Below are positions 18,201 through 27,496 of a stretch of 64,000 bases of DNA, piece after piece. The stretch is from Thalassococcus halodurans (GTDB lineage Bacteria > Pseudomonadota > Alphaproteobacteria > Rhodobacterales > Rhodobacteraceae), in contig NZ_FNUZ01000001.1 in the NCBI RefSeq assembly GCF_900108225.1, positions 744,001 to 808,000 on the forward strand, given 5' to 3'. The notes under the pieces were generated by a model. That model was not told where the DNA came from. It did no database searches and saw only the letters and a list, made by a program, of their open reading frames with translations. A program made the position numbers and the translations under genes. Positions within the stretch are counted from its first letter, which is position 1. The number at the start of each line of letters is the position of its first letter.

Positions 18201-18977
18201 TTACCCTTTTAGGCGCGCCTGAATGGCTTGCAGGTCGGCCCATGCTTCGCGTTTGGCCATCGGATTGCGCAGCAGGTATGCGGGGTGGAACATCGGCATC
18301 ACAGGCAAGTCCCACGCAGTCGCCCAATTCCCACGCAACCGCGTGATCCCGCGCTGACCCAACACCGCCTGCGCCGAAATATTGCCCATCACCACCAGCA
18401 ATTCAGGTTTTGCCAGCGCGATGTGCCGTTCAAGAAACGGCTTCATCATGGCAATCTCTTCCGGTTTTGGGTCGCGATTTTGCGGCGGACGCCACGGCAT
18501 CACGTTGGTGATATAGGTTGCCTGATCACCGTCGCGGTCACGGCCCATACCGATTGCGGAAAACATCTTGTCCAGTAGCTGCCCGGCGCGCCCGACAAAA
18601 GGCCGACCTTCGCGATCTTCGTCGCGCCCCGGCGCTTCGCCGATGATCATCACGCGGGCGCCCGCCGTTCCATCGCTGAACACCAGATTGCGCGCGCCGC
18701 GTTTCAGATCGCAGTGTTCGAACGCCGCCATGGCAGCCTGCAGCGCGGCCAGATCGCCAGCGGCAGATGCAGCTTCTTTCGCCTCGGCCACCGGATCGAC
18801 CTGCGGCAAGGCAACTGGCGCGACAGGTTGCTGGGGCTGGGATTTCGCTGCGGCGGGCTGAGTTGCGGGAATCTCAAAGCGATTGATCGGCGTTTCGCAA
18901 ATGGCCTCGGTCGCGCCAAGTTCCACCTGCCACTCCAAAAGCGCACGGGCGCTATGCCAATCCAGTTCCGATTCCAT
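18201..18977 (-). CDS. Uracil-DNA glycosylase, family 4-like, with most Fe-S ligands missing
   Basis: The 258 residues start with about 60 residues of unique sequence and a Pro/Gln/Ala linker, then the UDG core: [20 protein letters not shown] (uracil pocket), a [11 protein letters not shown] segment, [13 protein letters not shown] and [11 protein letters not shown]. Family 4 enzymes normally bind a 4Fe-4S cluster through four cysteines. Here only the one in EHCDLKRGA remains visible; the KCRPPGNR-type cysteine is Trp, and the later one is replaced in EEIAMMKPF. It removes uracil from DNA by homology, but activity is not proven. It is encoded just upstream of moaB and divergent from pyrB. Confidence 0.85.
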   Translation of the reverse strand: MESELDWHSARALLEWQVELGATEAICETPINRFEIPATQPAAAKSQPQQPVAPVALPQVDPVAEAKEAASAAGDLAALQAAMAAFEHCDLKRGARNLVFSDGTAGARVMIIGEAPGRDEDREGRPFVGRAGQLLDKMFSAIGMGRDRDGDQATYITNVMPWRPPQNRDPKPEEIAMMKPFLERHIALAKPELLVVMGNISAQAVLGQRGITRLRGNWATAWDLPVMPMFHPAYLLRNPMAKREAWADLQAIQARLKG

Positions 18978-19084
18978 GGCCGGACCTTACACGTGGCAGC
19001 GCCCCGCCGAAAGACATCCTCGATCCCCTTGCCGCAACCGCGCGACCTGCCTATAACCGCCGCGATCTTTCCGAGGAATTGCAC

Positions 19085-20035
19085 ATGCGTTTCGACCAGC
19101 GTCACCTTCTGGGCATTGAACCCCTGCGACCCGATGAAATCACGACGCTGCTGGATCTGGCTGACAAATACGTGACGCTGAACCGCCAGCGCGAAAAGCG
19201 TTCCGGCGTGCTGTCCGGTCTGACGCAGATCAACATGTTCTTCGAAAACTCCACCCGCACACAGGCCAGTTTCGAACTGGCGGGCAAGCGCCTAGGCGCG
19301 GACGTGATGAACATGGCGATGCAGGCCAGCTCGATCAAAAAGGGTGAAACACTGGTCGACACAGCGCTTTCGCTGAACGCGATGCACCCAGATCTGCTGG
19401 TTGTGCGCCATCCCCATTCCGGTGCGGTCGATCTGTTGGCGCAAAAGGTAAACTGTGCCGTTCTGAACGCAGGTGACGGCAAGCACGAACACCCCACTCA
19501 GGCGCTCTTGGATGCGCTGACGATCCGCCGTGCCAAGGGCCGGTTGCACCGCCTGAACATCGCGATCTGTGGCGACATTTCGCACAGCCGCGTGGCGCGG
19601 TCGAATATCCTGTTGCTACACAAAATGGAAAACCGCGTGCGTCTGGTGGGACCGCCCACGCTGATGCCGTCGGGCATCGAACACTTCGGGGTCGAGGTTT
19701 ACGACGATATGCGTGAAGGCCTGAAGGATGTGGACGTCGTGATGATGCTGCGCCTTCAGAAAGAACGTATGGACGGCGGCTTTATCCCGTCCGAGCGGGA
19801 ATATTATCACCGCTACGGTCTGGACGCCGAAAAGCTGTCTTATGCGGCGGATGACGCCATCGTCATGCACCCCGGCCCGATGAACCGTGGCGTGGAAATC
19901 GACGGTACCATTGCCGACGACATCAACCGCTCTGTTATTCAGGAACAGGTGGAAATGGGCGTTGCCGTGCGTATGGCCGCGATGGACCTGTTGGCCCGCA
20001 ACCTGCGCGCCCGCCCGAAAGAGGTGATGGCATGA
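19085..20035 (+). CDS. pyrB: Aspartate carbamoyltransferase catalytic subunit
   Basis: PyrB joins carbamoyl phosphate and aspartate in pyrimidine synthesis. The carbamoyl phosphate loop [16 protein letters not shown], the segment [10 protein letters not shown] and the C-terminal [11 protein letters not shown] are intact. The 316-residue form starts at ATG 19085, with GAGGAA six bases before; an in-frame TTG two codons earlier is less likely. It is the first gene of an operon with an unknown protein and a dihydroorotase homologue. The next gene overlaps the stop by four bases. Confidence 0.95.
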   Translation: MRFDQRHLLGIEPLRPDEITTLLDLADKYVTLNRQREKRSGVLSGLTQINMFFENSTRTQASFELAGKRLGADVMNMAMQASSIKKGETLVDTALSLNAMHPDLLVVRHPHSGAVDLLAQKVNCAVLNAGDGKHEHPTQALLDALTIRRAKGRLHRLNIAICGDISHSRVARSNILLLHKMENRVRLVGPPTLMPSGIEHFGVEVYDDMREGLKDVDVVMMLRLQKERMDGGFIPSEREYYHRYGLDAEKLSYAADDAIVMHPGPMNRGVEIDGTIADDINRSVIQEQVEMGVAVRMAAMDLLARNLRARPKEVMA

Positions 20036-20577
20036 CACAGATGGAGATCAAATCCTCTGAGAGCGGAATCACCCGCGTGTTCCACATCAACCTGCCACCC
20101 GAGGCGATCGAACGGTTCACGACACAGGCAGGCACGGGCGAATGGCCGTTGCAGTACGCCTTGGGCGCGACCAAGCTGAGGAATTCGTTCGTCGAGGTCG
20201 TGAACCTGCGCGATCTCGGGGATATGCCGCTTTCGACCTACCTGCGGCAGGGATATGAACTGACAGGCGATGACCTGAAGCTGTCCGCGCGCGAACTGGA
20301 TTCGCTGACGGGTCATGTTCTGGTCCTGCCCAGTCAGGCCTTTGACAACACCGCACAGGTTCTGACCATCGGCATGCCGCTGCGCTGGGTCGGCACGTTT
20401 GAGGAACCCGGTCGCAGCAAAGCCAAAATTCCGCTGTCCGCCCAAAGCGCCAAGGGCGTTCTGGAAGGCGCGCTTGGCCAAGCCGGTGAAAGCACAGGCC
20501 GTTCCCGTCTTTTGACCCTGATTATGGCTGGCTTGGCCATTCTGATCATCGCCATTCTGGCGCTGGTTCTGTTCTAA
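20032..20577 (+). CDS. Unknown protein with C-terminal membrane anchor between pyrB and pyrC
   Basis: No characterised family is recognised. The 181 residues start at ATG 20032, overlapping the pyrB stop (ATGA). Residues 1-150 look soluble and include [28 protein letters not shown] and [21 protein letters not shown] single hydrophobic helix ends the protein ([19 protein letters not shown]), so it would be a tail-anchored inner-membrane protein facing the cytoplasm. Its place between two pyrimidine genes with coupled translation suggests a link to that pathway or only shared expression; this is inference. Confidence 0.8.
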   Translation: MTQMEIKSSESGITRVFHINLPPEAIERFTTQAGTGEWPLQYALGATKLRNSFVEVVNLRDLGDMPLSTYLRQGYELTGDDLKLSARELDSLTGHVLVLPSQAFDNTAQVLTIGMPLRWVGTFEEPGRSKAKIPLSAQSAKGVLEGALGQAGESTGRSRLLTLIMAGLAILIIAILALVLF

Positions 20578-20603
20578 TTGTTTCGATCGCACGGACCCTG
20601 ACC

Positions 20604-21899
20604 ATGACCGCCACACTGATCAAAAACGCCCGCCTGATCGACCCCTCTGCGGATACCGTGACCGAGGGTGGCGTGCTGATCGGGGATGGCCGCATCACGG
20701 CGGTTCTGTCCCTGTCCGAGGCAGAAGACGCGATCAGCCGCGTCCCGCAGGAAAACGTGATTGATGCAGGTGGTGCCTGCCTTGCGCCGGGGATCGTTGA
20801 TCTGGGCGTGAAGGTTTGCGAACCGGGCGAACGCCACAAGGAAAGCTTCAAGACAGCCGGTCAGGCCGCTGCCGCTGGCGGCGTGACCACGATGGTCACA
20901 CGTCCCGACACCGATCCGGCCATCGACAACCCCGAAGTGCTGGAATTCATCCGCCGCCGTGCGAACGAGGTGACGCCGGTCAACGTCCGCCCCATGGCTG
21001 CGCTGACCAAGGGCCGTCAGGGTCGCGAAATGTCTGAAATCGGCTTTCTGCTTGATGCAGGTGCCGTGGCCTTTACCGATGGCGACAACGTCGTCACCGA
21101 CACCAAGGTTCTAAGCCGCGCAATGACCTATGCCCGTTCGCTGGGTGCGTTGGTGATCGGCCATCCGCAGGACCCCGGCCTGTCCAAGGGGGCGGCTGCG
21201 ACCTCGGGCAAGTTCGCATCGCTGCGTGGCCTGCCGGGTGTGTCACCTATGGCGGAACGCATGGGGCTGGATCGTGATATCGCCATCGTCGAAATGACCG
21301 GTGCGAAATACCACGCCGACCAGATCACAACCGCCCGCGCCCTGCCCGCGCTGGAACGCGCCAAGGCCAATGGGTTCGACGTGACCGCAGGCACGTCCAT
21401 GCACCATATGACACTGAATGAACTGGATGTGTCTGACTACCGCACGTTCTTTAAGGTCAAACCGCCGCTTCGCGCCGAAGAGGACCGTCAGGCCGTGATC
21501 GACGCCATTCGCAGCGGGTTGATCGACACGATTTCATCGATGCACACCCCGCAAGACGAAGAAAGCAAACGCCTGCCGTTTGAAGAGGCCGCATCCGGTG
21601 CCGTCGGTCTGGAAACCATGCTGCCGGTTCTGCTGCGCCTGTATCATTCCGGCGATCTGGAGCTGCCGACACTGTTCCGCGCCCTATCCCTGAACCCCGC
21701 CAAACGGTTGGGTCTGGATTGTGGTCGTCTGGAAAAGAACGCTCCCGCCGACCTGATCCTGTTCGACCCCGACAAACCGCTGATCCTTGACCGTTTCAAG
21801 CTGAAGTCGAAGTCCAAGAACACCCCCTTCGACGGTGCACGCCTTCAGGGTCGCATCCTGCGTACGCTGGTGTCGGGCGAAACTGTCTACAAGCTCTGA
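20604..21899 (+). CDS. Dihydroorotase homologue, apparently non-catalytic (PyrC'/PyrX type)
   Basis: Overall the 431 residues align with type I dihydroorotase (GIVDLGVKVCEPG, GGVTTMVTRPDTDP, GAKYHADQITTAR, AGTSMHHMTL, SGAVGLETMLPVL, ADLILFDPDKP). However, the metal-binding DxHxHxREPG motif reads DLGVKVCEPG, losing both histidines and the arginine, and the catalytic ATDHAPH reads SSMHTPQ, losing the aspartate. In Pseudomonas such inactive homologues are structural partners of aspartate carbamoyltransferase. Position two genes after pyrB fits that role. A true dihydroorotase should then be encoded elsewhere. Automatic annotation as pyrC is likely but misleading. Confidence 0.85.
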   Translation: MTATLIKNARLIDPSADTVTEGGVLIGDGRITAVLSLSEAEDAISRVPQENVIDAGGACLAPGIVDLGVKVCEPGERHKESFKTAGQAAAAGGVTTMVTRPDTDPAIDNPEVLEFIRRRANEVTPVNVRPMAALTKGRQGREMSEIGFLLDAGAVAFTDGDNVVTDTKVLSRAMTYARSLGALVIGHPQDPGLSKGAAATSGKFASLRGLPGVSPMAERMGLDRDIAIVEMTGAKYHADQITTARALPALERAKANGFDVTAGTSMHHMTLNELDVSDYRTFFKVKPPLRAEEDRQAVIDAIRSGLIDTISSMHTPQDEESKRLPFEEAASGAVGLETMLPVLLRLYHSGDLELPTLFRALSLNPAKRLGLDCGRLEKNAPADLILFDPDKPLILDRFKLKSKSKNTPFDGARLQGRILRTLVSGETVYKL

Positions 21900-22015
21900 T
21901 CCCGCAACGCTGCGTCGCTTGCGGCGCGGCCATTTGCCGACACATCTTCTGTGCTTGGCGGAAACGTGCCCTGCGGGTAAACTCTCGCAAAATAATCGCA
22001 AATGAGGCGAGTGCC

Positions 22016-22624
22016 ATGCCCGCAATCGAGACATCCCTGCCCCTTCTTCTGCTATTGGGCGTCTTTGCCTACCTGCTGGGATCGGTGCCCTTCGGACTGG
22101 TTGTGACGAAGGTCTTTGGCCTTGGCGATCCACGTCAGATCGGGTCGGGCAATATCGGTGCAACAAATGTTTTACGGACAGGCAGCAAATCGGCTGGCGC
22201 GCTGACGCTGTTACTTGATGGAGCAAAAGGCGCGGTAGCTGTTCTGATTGCACGCGCCGTTGCTGGCGAAGATGCAGCCCAACTGGCCGCCCTCTTGGCA
22301 TTTATCGGTCACTGCTATCCGGTCTGGCTCAAGTTCAAAGGTGGTAAGGGTGTTGCCACTTTCCTTGGCGTTCTGCTGGCTTTGGTCTGGCCCGTTGGCC
22401 TTTTGGTTTGCGCCACATGGCTTGCCGCGGTTGCGCTGACACGGATTTCCAGCATGGGCGCACTGGTTTGTGCCTCAAGCTCGACCTTGTGGATGCTGCT
22501 TCTGGGCCGCGGAGAGGCGCTGCTGCTGGGCATGATCCTGACGCTGATGGTTTTCTACCGCCACCGCGCCAATATCTCGCGGCTACGGGCTGGTCAGGAA
22601 CCGAAAGTCGGTCAGAAATCCTGA
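22016..22624 (+). CDS. plsY: Acyl-phosphate:glycerol-3-phosphate acyltransferase
   Basis: PlsY makes lysophosphatidate from acyl phosphate at the inner membrane. The three conserved loops are present: GSGNIGATNVLRTG, KFKGGKGVATFLG and the early GSVPFGLVVTK. Several hydrophobic segments make up most of the 202 residues. It starts 116 bases after the pyrC-like gene and may share that operon or have its own promoter. Its 3' end overlaps the convergent hydrolase gene by 13 bases. Confidence 0.93.
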   Translation: MPAIETSLPLLLLLGVFAYLLGSVPFGLVVTKVFGLGDPRQIGSGNIGATNVLRTGSKSAGALTLLLDGAKGAVAVLIARAVAGEDAAQLAALLAFIGHCYPVWLKFKGGKGVATFLGVLLALVWPVGLLVCATWLAAVALTRISSMGALVCASSSTLWMLLLGRGEALLLGMILTLMVFYRHRANISRLRAGQEPKVGQKS

Positions 22625-23406
22625 TCCAACAGGTTGCTGACCGCTTTTGCGACATCGTCCACATGGCTCATGGGGGCCATATGACCAGCACCTTCAATCA
22701 CCTGATCCCGCGCGTTGGGCAGCACCTGATCCAACCCCTGATGGACGGCCTGAATAACAGGGGCGGTTTCAGACCCGCGTAGAAGCAGCGTCGGCATTGT
22801 GACCTTTGCCAGCGCGTCAGGTTTCAACACGCCGGCCCGATCATCCATCAGCGCGGGGTTGCTGCCGAACACAAAGGCCATCTGTTTCGCCATCATATCG
22901 CGCACCGGCTGGGGCGTCTTTTCCCAAGGACGTCCGCCACCCCAGATCGAGGTAAACAGCCGCGCGGCCTCTAGCCCGTCGCCTTCGTGAAACTTGTTCC
23001 GCGCATGGGACGCCTGTTCGAAATGGTCGTCAAAGGCCTGAACCGACACGATCTTGGCCGCAGCGAACAGAACGGGTTCAATCAGGGTCAGCGTTTTCAC
23101 CTTATCGGGAAACATCTCGGCCAGACGCAGCGCAATCGTGGCCCCAAAGCTGTGTCCGATCAGATGATCGCCGTCCTCCAACAGACCCGCAGCGATATTC
23201 GTGACCTGATCGTGTACATCGCCGTCCAAGGGAACGCCTGCGCTCTTGCCATGCATCGGCATATCAAAGCCGCGCATCGTCAGACGATCCCCCAACAGGG
23301 GTTCATATGCGGCCCAGAAACCGGAATGGCCCAAGGCACAATGCAGGCACAAAGCGCCTTCCGGCCCCTTCCCGAAGGAGCGTGTAAAGATCGTTGGTTC
23401 AGTCAC
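22612..23406 (-). CDS. Alpha/beta-fold hydrolase
   Basis: The 264-residue protein has the oxyanion region HCALGHSGFWAAYEPLL, the nucleophile elbow LIGHSFGATIALRLAE with the catalytic serine, and a C-terminal histidine in GAGHMAPMSHVDDV. This layout is that of small esterases and lipase-like hydrolases; the substrate is unknown. The start is GTG at 23406. The gene runs opposite to plsY with a 13-base overlap and is followed upstream by a second minus-strand enzyme. Confidence 0.85.
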   Translation of the reverse strand: MTEPTIFTRSFGKGPEGALCLHCALGHSGFWAAYEPLLGDRLTMRGFDMPMHGKSAGVPLDGDVHDQVTNIAAGLLEDGDHLIGHSFGATIALRLAEMFPDKVKTLTLIEPVLFAAAKIVSVQAFDDHFEQASHARNKFHEGDGLEAARLFTSIWGGGRPWEKTPQPVRDMMAKQMAFVFGSNPALMDDRAGVLKPDALAKVTMPTLLLRGSETAPVIQAVHQGLDQVLPNARDQVIEGAGHMAPMSHVDDVAKAVSNLLDQDF

Positions 23407-23417
23407 AGTCTATCCGT

Positions 23418-24017
23418 TCACAAGTTACCCGACAGGTGGGCGTCCAGATCTGCCAGACGGTCCTGCCCCCAGAACCGCTGATCGGTGTCGGTTACATAGA
23501 ACGGCGCGCCAAAGACGCCGCGATTGACGGCCTCTTCCAGATTGGCCGCGTATTCTTCGGCCCCGACCAGCAATCCGCTGTCGGCAAGCGACGGATCAAA
23601 GCCGGCCGCGCTCAGACATGCGCGCACCACCTCGTCGTCGGCGATGTTCTTTTCCTCGGCCCAGCAGGCCCGCATAAAGCTGTGGGTCAGCGCGCCCAAA
23701 TCGCCACCACCCGCCTTTTGCGCGGCGATGATGGCATAGGACGACGGCGCCATGTTGGTCGGCCAGTGCATCGGTTGCAGGTTGAACGGCTTTTCGGCCT
23801 TCGCCGCCTGACGCTTTAGTTCCTGCGCGCGGTATTCCTGACGGCTGGGATGACGATCCTTTGGCGGGGTGCCACCAGTGCGCCCGAACAGCGCGATGAT
23901 GTCCAGCGGCTTATAGGTGATTGTCGCGCCGTGTTTGTCTGCGATTTCTTCCAGTCGCTGGCCTGCGAGATAGGCATATGGCGACAATGTCGCAAAGAAG
24001 TAATCAATATGGGGCAC
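23418..24017 (-). CDS. 2-hydroxychromene-2-carboxylate isomerase-like (DsbA-fold) protein
   Basis: The chosen start is GTG at 24017 because GAGGAGGA lies 6 bases upstream and the family N-terminus (PHIDYFFATLSPYAYLAGQ) begins there; the longer frame to 24053 has no such site. About 199 residues. The SPYAYLA serine is the catalytic position in kappa-class GST/HCCA isomerases, and the C-terminal GVFGAPFYVTDTDQRFWGQDRL is typical. Such enzymes act in aromatic breakdown, but no other aromatic pathway gene is near, so a general glutathione-dependent role is as likely. It shares a 95-base divergent gap with prs. Confidence 0.82.
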   Translation of the reverse strand: MPHIDYFFATLSPYAYLAGQRLEEIADKHGATITYKPLDIIALFGRTGGTPPKDRHPSRQEYRAQELKRQAAKAEKPFNLQPMHWPTNMAPSSYAIIAAQKAGGGDLGALTHSFMRACWAEEKNIADDEVVRACLSAAGFDPSLADSGLLVGAEEYAANLEEAVNRGVFGAPFYVTDTDQRFWGQDRLADLDAHLSGNL

Positions 24018-24112
24018 TTTTCGTCCTCCTCTGCGGGTTCGCCTTTGCCACACGGGTGCGCCGTGTTAATCGACGCGCACTCTGACGAATCGTTAATCCG
24101 GAGACAAGCCCA

Positions 24113-25123
24113 ATGCCTGCCGTCATCGAACCCAAACTTATCTCTGGAAACGCGAACCTGCCGCTGGCGCAAGCCATCTCGCGCCGTATGTCGCTCTATC
24201 GCGGCATGAGCGTCGGTCTGGTCGACGCCCGCATCGAACGGTTCAATGACCAAGAAATTTTCGTCGAGGTGTTCGAAAACGTCCGTGGTGAAGACATGTT
24301 CATCATCCAGTCGACGTCGAACCCCGCAAACGACAACCTGATGGAGCTGCTGGTTATGGCCGACGCGCTGCGCCGGTCTTCGGCGGCACGCATCACCGCA
24401 GTGATCCCCTACTTCGGCTACGCCCGTCAGGACCGCCGCACAAAGGCACGTACACCGATCACAGCCAAGTTGGTTGCCAACATGATGGTGTCGGCTGGCA
24501 TCGAACGCATCCTGACAATGGACCTGCACGCAGCGCAGATTCAGGGCTTCTTCGATATTCCGGTGGACAACCTTTATGCCTCGCCGATCTTTGCTCTGGA
24601 CGTGCTGTCGCAGTTCAAGGACGGTCTGGAAGACGTGATGGTTGTGTCCCCCGACGTGGGCGGCGTGGCCCGTGCCCGTGAACTGGCGAAACGTATCAAC
24701 GCACCGCTGTCCATCGTCGACAAGCGCCGCGAAAAGCCCGGTGAGATCGCCGAGATGACTGTCATCGGCGACGTCAAAGGCAAGAAATGTATCATCGTGG
24801 ACGACATCTGCGACACGGCAGGCACGCTCTGCAAAGCGGCCGAGGTTCTGATGGAACACGGCGCGACCGAGGTGCATTCCTACATCACACACGGCGTTCT
24901 GTCCGGTCCTGCGGTTGAACGCATCTCCAAGTCAGTCATGAAGTCGCTGGTCATCACAGACTCGATCGAACTGACAGAGGCAGCCAAGGCCGCGCCGAAT
25001 ATCCGCGTTGTCCCGACAGCCCCGATGTTCGCCCAAGCGATCCTGAACATCTGGAACGGTACATCGGTTTCGTCCCTGTTCGAGACAGAAACACTGGGCC
25101 CGATCTACGAAGGCATCCTGTAA
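24113..25123 (+). CDS. prs: Ribose-phosphate pyrophosphokinase
   Basis: Prs makes PRPP from ribose 5-phosphate and ATP for purine, pyrimidine, His, Trp and NAD synthesis. The 336 residues show the ATP loop [17 protein letters not shown], the metal segment [25 protein letters not shown] and the PRPP-binding signature [14 protein letters not shown]. Length is slightly above the usual 315 residues, from extra residues at both ends. It is a single-gene unit closed by a strong terminator. Confidence 0.96.
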   Translation: MPAVIEPKLISGNANLPLAQAISRRMSLYRGMSVGLVDARIERFNDQEIFVEVFENVRGEDMFIIQSTSNPANDNLMELLVMADALRRSSAARITAVIPYFGYARQDRRTKARTPITAKLVANMMVSAGIERILTMDLHAAQIQGFFDIPVDNLYASPIFALDVLSQFKDGLEDVMVVSPDVGGVARARELAKRINAPLSIVDKRREKPGEIAEMTVIGDVKGKKCIIVDDICDTAGTLCKAAEVLMEHGATEVHSYITHGVLSGPAVERISKSVMKSLVITDSIELTEAAKAAPNIRVVPTAPMFAQAILNIWNGTSVSSLFETETLGPIYEGIL

Positions 25124-25150
25124 GTTTTAGATCTTGATCTAATCGAAGAA

Positions 25151-25176
25151 AACGGGCCCCAGCGGCCCGTTTTTTT
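25151..25176 (+). terminator. Intrinsic terminator after prs, shared with the convergent lectin gene
   Basis: An 8-bp stem (AACGGGCC with GGCCCGTT), a 5-base loop and a run of seven T. The T run enters the stop codon of the convergent H-type lectin gene at 25175. The minus-strand side also has TTTTCTT behind the stem, so it can work both ways. Confidence 0.88.
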
Positions 25177-25528
25177 ACAGCAGCAGCTCGAAGTCGTCTT
25201 CGTTCGGCAATTCGCCAATCGCCATCCAGCTCATCCGGACGCGGGCTACGCGGGTATCACCCCACGTGCGAAAGACCAGTTCGAAACCGGTAGTGTCCAC
25301 TTTTTCGGCCACAATATCGGCACGCACGTTGGCGTCCGAGTCCATGTCCCACAGCGACAGGGTGACATGAACTACGGGCGTTGACCGGAAGCTTTCGGAA
25401 AAGGCGATCCACTTGCGGCGCTCACGGGCTCCGGATCCGGTCCACATGTCGCCACCGGTCGCGAAATCGGAGAAAAGCTCAACATTGCCTTGTTCGACAC
25501 CGACAGAGTTGCTGCGCATTCGCTTCAT
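25175..25528 (-). CDS. H-type lectin domain protein
   Basis: The 117 residues match the H-type lectin domain, a carbohydrate-binding fold first known from snail and Dictyostelium agglutinins. Visible markers are ARERRKWIAFSESFRSTPVV, TLSLWDMDSDAN and GFELVFRTWGDTRVARVRM. There is no signal peptide, and the domain fills nearly the whole protein. It is a lone gene on the minus strand with 219 bases of upstream sequence shared with nasT. Its sugar ligand and its role in a bacterium are unknown. Confidence 0.75.
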   Translation of the reverse strand: MKRMRSNSVGVEQGNVELFSDFATGGDMWTGSGARERRKWIAFSESFRSTPVVHVTLSLWDMDSDANVRADIVAEKVDTTGFELVFRTWGDTRVARVRMSWMAIGELPNEDDFELLL

Positions 25529-25747
25529 GCAACCGATACTCCTTTATCTCTGTTGTACTTAGACAAATTGGCCGTAAAGAGAAAAGCCATTTTGTACCCT
25601 TCGCATCAGGATCAGGCTTACCTAAATGCCCAAATTTCCGTCACGTGGTCAATTTGACGCCTACCGAATGGCCACCAAGCGTGTTCCAGTGCCCTGCACA
25701 CACCTTGCCCCCTTCGACTTTCGCAAAATTTAAGAGACGCGAAGACT

Positions 25748-26332
25748 ATGGATCAGGACCTGCGCATTCTGGTGGTCGAACCGGACCCCGAACGAGCCCA
25801 CTCTATTATCGACGCCCTCACTGCTGACGGGTGGACCAATCTGCATGTCGTCGGCGATGTGACCGCCCTTGATCGCAAGATGAAAACGTTGTCGCCGGAC
25901 ATCGTATTGATCGATCTGGCGAACCCCGATCGCGACACGCTGGAACATATCAGCATGGTCAGCGACGCCAAATCGCGTCCCGTGGCGATGTTTGTCGACA
26001 AAACCGATGACACAATGACCCAAGCCGCAATTCAGGCGGGGCTTAGTGCCTATGTTGTCGACGGACTTCATATGAACCGGATCAAACCGGTGATCGAAAC
26101 GGCCATCGCGCGGTTTCAGGTCATGCGCAAAATGCAGACCGAACTGGACGCCGCCAAACGCGCGCTGGCAGATCGCAAAACCATCGACCGTGCGAAGGGT
26201 CTTATTATGAAAGCGCGCGGCATTGGCGAAGACGAAGCCTATGCCCTGCTACGCAAATCCGCGATGGATCAGGGGAAAAAGGTGATCGACGTCGCGCAGG
26301 CCCTCGTGACCGCATCGGATTTGCTGTCATGA
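25748..26332 (+). CDS. nasT: Nitrate-responsive ANTAR antiterminator
   Basis: The 194-residue protein has a receiver-like domain (VVEPDPERAH; acidic residues E11, D13 and D56; K85) and a C-terminal ANTAR RNA-binding domain (about residues 130-190: KTIDRAKGLIMKARGIGEDE, AYALLRKSAMDQGKKVIDVA). NasT binds paired hexaloop hairpins in the leader of nitrate genes and prevents termination; NasS holds it inactive without nitrate. nasS follows with a 4-base overlap. The RNA target lies behind nasS at 27497-27698. Confidence 0.92.
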   Translation: MDQDLRILVVEPDPERAHSIIDALTADGWTNLHVVGDVTALDRKMKTLSPDIVLIDLANPDRDTLEHISMVSDAKSRPVAMFVDKTDDTMTQAAIQAGLSAYVVDGLHMNRIKPVIETAIARFQVMRKMQTELDAAKRALADRKTIDRAKGLIMKARGIGEDEAYALLRKSAMDQGKKVIDVAQALVTASDLLS

Positions 26333-27480
26333 GCGCAACACACCTGAATTGCGGATACGTTCCGCTGATCGATTCTGCCCCGCTGATCATCGCGAAAGAA
26401 CTGAACTTTGCAGCCGAAGAAGGTCTGGAACTGACACTGACACCGCAGCCGTCATGGTCGGCGCTGCGCGATATGCTTGCGCTTGGGCATCTTGAAGCGG
26501 CCCAGATGCTGGCGCCGATGTCTGTTGCCATGTCGATGGGCTTGGGTGGACTGTCCGCTCAGATCGACGCGCTGATGGTTCTGTCGGTCAATGGCACGAT
26601 CATCGGCGTTTCGCAGGATATGTCCAAAGCGATGGGCGATGTGCCCTTTGCTGATCCCACATTAAACGCCGAGGCGCTTTTGGCCGCGGCCAAAGGAAAA
26701 TTGCGCGTTGGTGTGCCCTTTCCGTTTTCAATGCACCGGCTGCTGTTTGAATACTGGCTGTCAGATAAGGCCGCCGAAGCAGGGATCGAGATCGAGATTG
26801 TCACCACCCCGCCGCCGCGTATGGCCGATGCGCTGGAAAACGGTCTGGTTGATGTATTCTGCGTCGGCGAACCCTGGGGCAGTGTCGCTGTTGCGCGCGG
26901 CGTTGGCCGCCTGATCCTGCCAAGCTCTGCTATCTGGCAGTTCGCACCGGAAAAGGTTCTGGCCGTGCGCCATGAATGGGCGAACGAAAATCCCGAAACC
27001 TGCGGCGCACTGATGCGCGCTATTTATAAAGCGGCGCGCTGGCTGGATACCGGTTCGAACAAGCCGCTCGCCGTCGACATTCTTAGCCGCAGCGCACATC
27101 TGGATTTGCCGGACACCGTGATCGACCCTGCGATCAGCAACTCGCTGTCGCCTGACATGGGCCTTCCGGGCGAACACGTCGAAAACTTCCTGATCTTCAA
27201 CCGCCATGCCGCCAATTTCCCGTGGCGCAGTCAGGCCGCATGGATCGCGGCGCGTCTGAATGCCGATGCAGAGGGAATCGAAACGGCCAAGAAAAGCTTC
27301 CGCTCTGATCTGTATCGTCAGCACCTAAGCACAATTGGGGCCGATATGCCCGGCGCATCCGAGAAACTTGAGGGGTCAATGCGTCACGCGACAGCCGTTG
27401 CATCGACTCGCGGGCACCTGATTCTGGGGCCTGACGCATTTTTTGACGGCAAAATCTTCGACTCAGGTCAGGAAGTTTGA
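26329..27480 (+). CDS. nasS: Nitrate sensor, NrtA/CmpA-like cytoplasmic binding protein
   Basis: The 383 residues belong to the nitrate/bicarbonate-binding NrtA family (GYVPLIDSAPLIIAKELNFA, GHLEAAQMLAPMSVAMSMGLG, CVGEPWGSVAV) but start without a signal peptide, as expected for the cytosolic sensor NasS rather than a transport protein. The start overlaps nasT (ATGA at 26329), and the pair nasT-nasS is a known two-component system in alpha- and gammaproteobacteria. Nitrate binding should release NasT to antiterminate. The real transport-type paralogue NrtA is encoded just downstream. Confidence 0.9.
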   Translation: MSATHLNCGYVPLIDSAPLIIAKELNFAAEEGLELTLTPQPSWSALRDMLALGHLEAAQMLAPMSVAMSMGLGGLSAQIDALMVLSVNGTIIGVSQDMSKAMGDVPFADPTLNAEALLAAAKGKLRVGVPFPFSMHRLLFEYWLSDKAAEAGIEIEIVTTPPPRMADALENGLVDVFCVGEPWGSVAVARGVGRLILPSSAIWQFAPEKVLAVRHEWANENPETCGALMRAIYKAARWLDTGSNKPLAVDILSRSAHLDLPDTVIDPAISNSLSPDMGLPGEHVENFLIFNRHAANFPWRSQAAWIAARLNADAEGIETAKKSFRSDLYRQHLSTIGADMPGASEKLEGSMRHATAVASTRGHLILGPDAFFDGKIFDSGQEV

Positions 27481-27496
27481 CTATTTTTTAGGCAAT

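Noticed and set aside
25695-25708. Sigma-54-like promoter (TGCACACACCTTGC) upstream of nasT
   Set aside because: It matches the GGCAC-N5-TTGC pattern with one mismatch at a key G, but a single short match in a GC-rich genome is weak, and no enhancer-binding site was seen.
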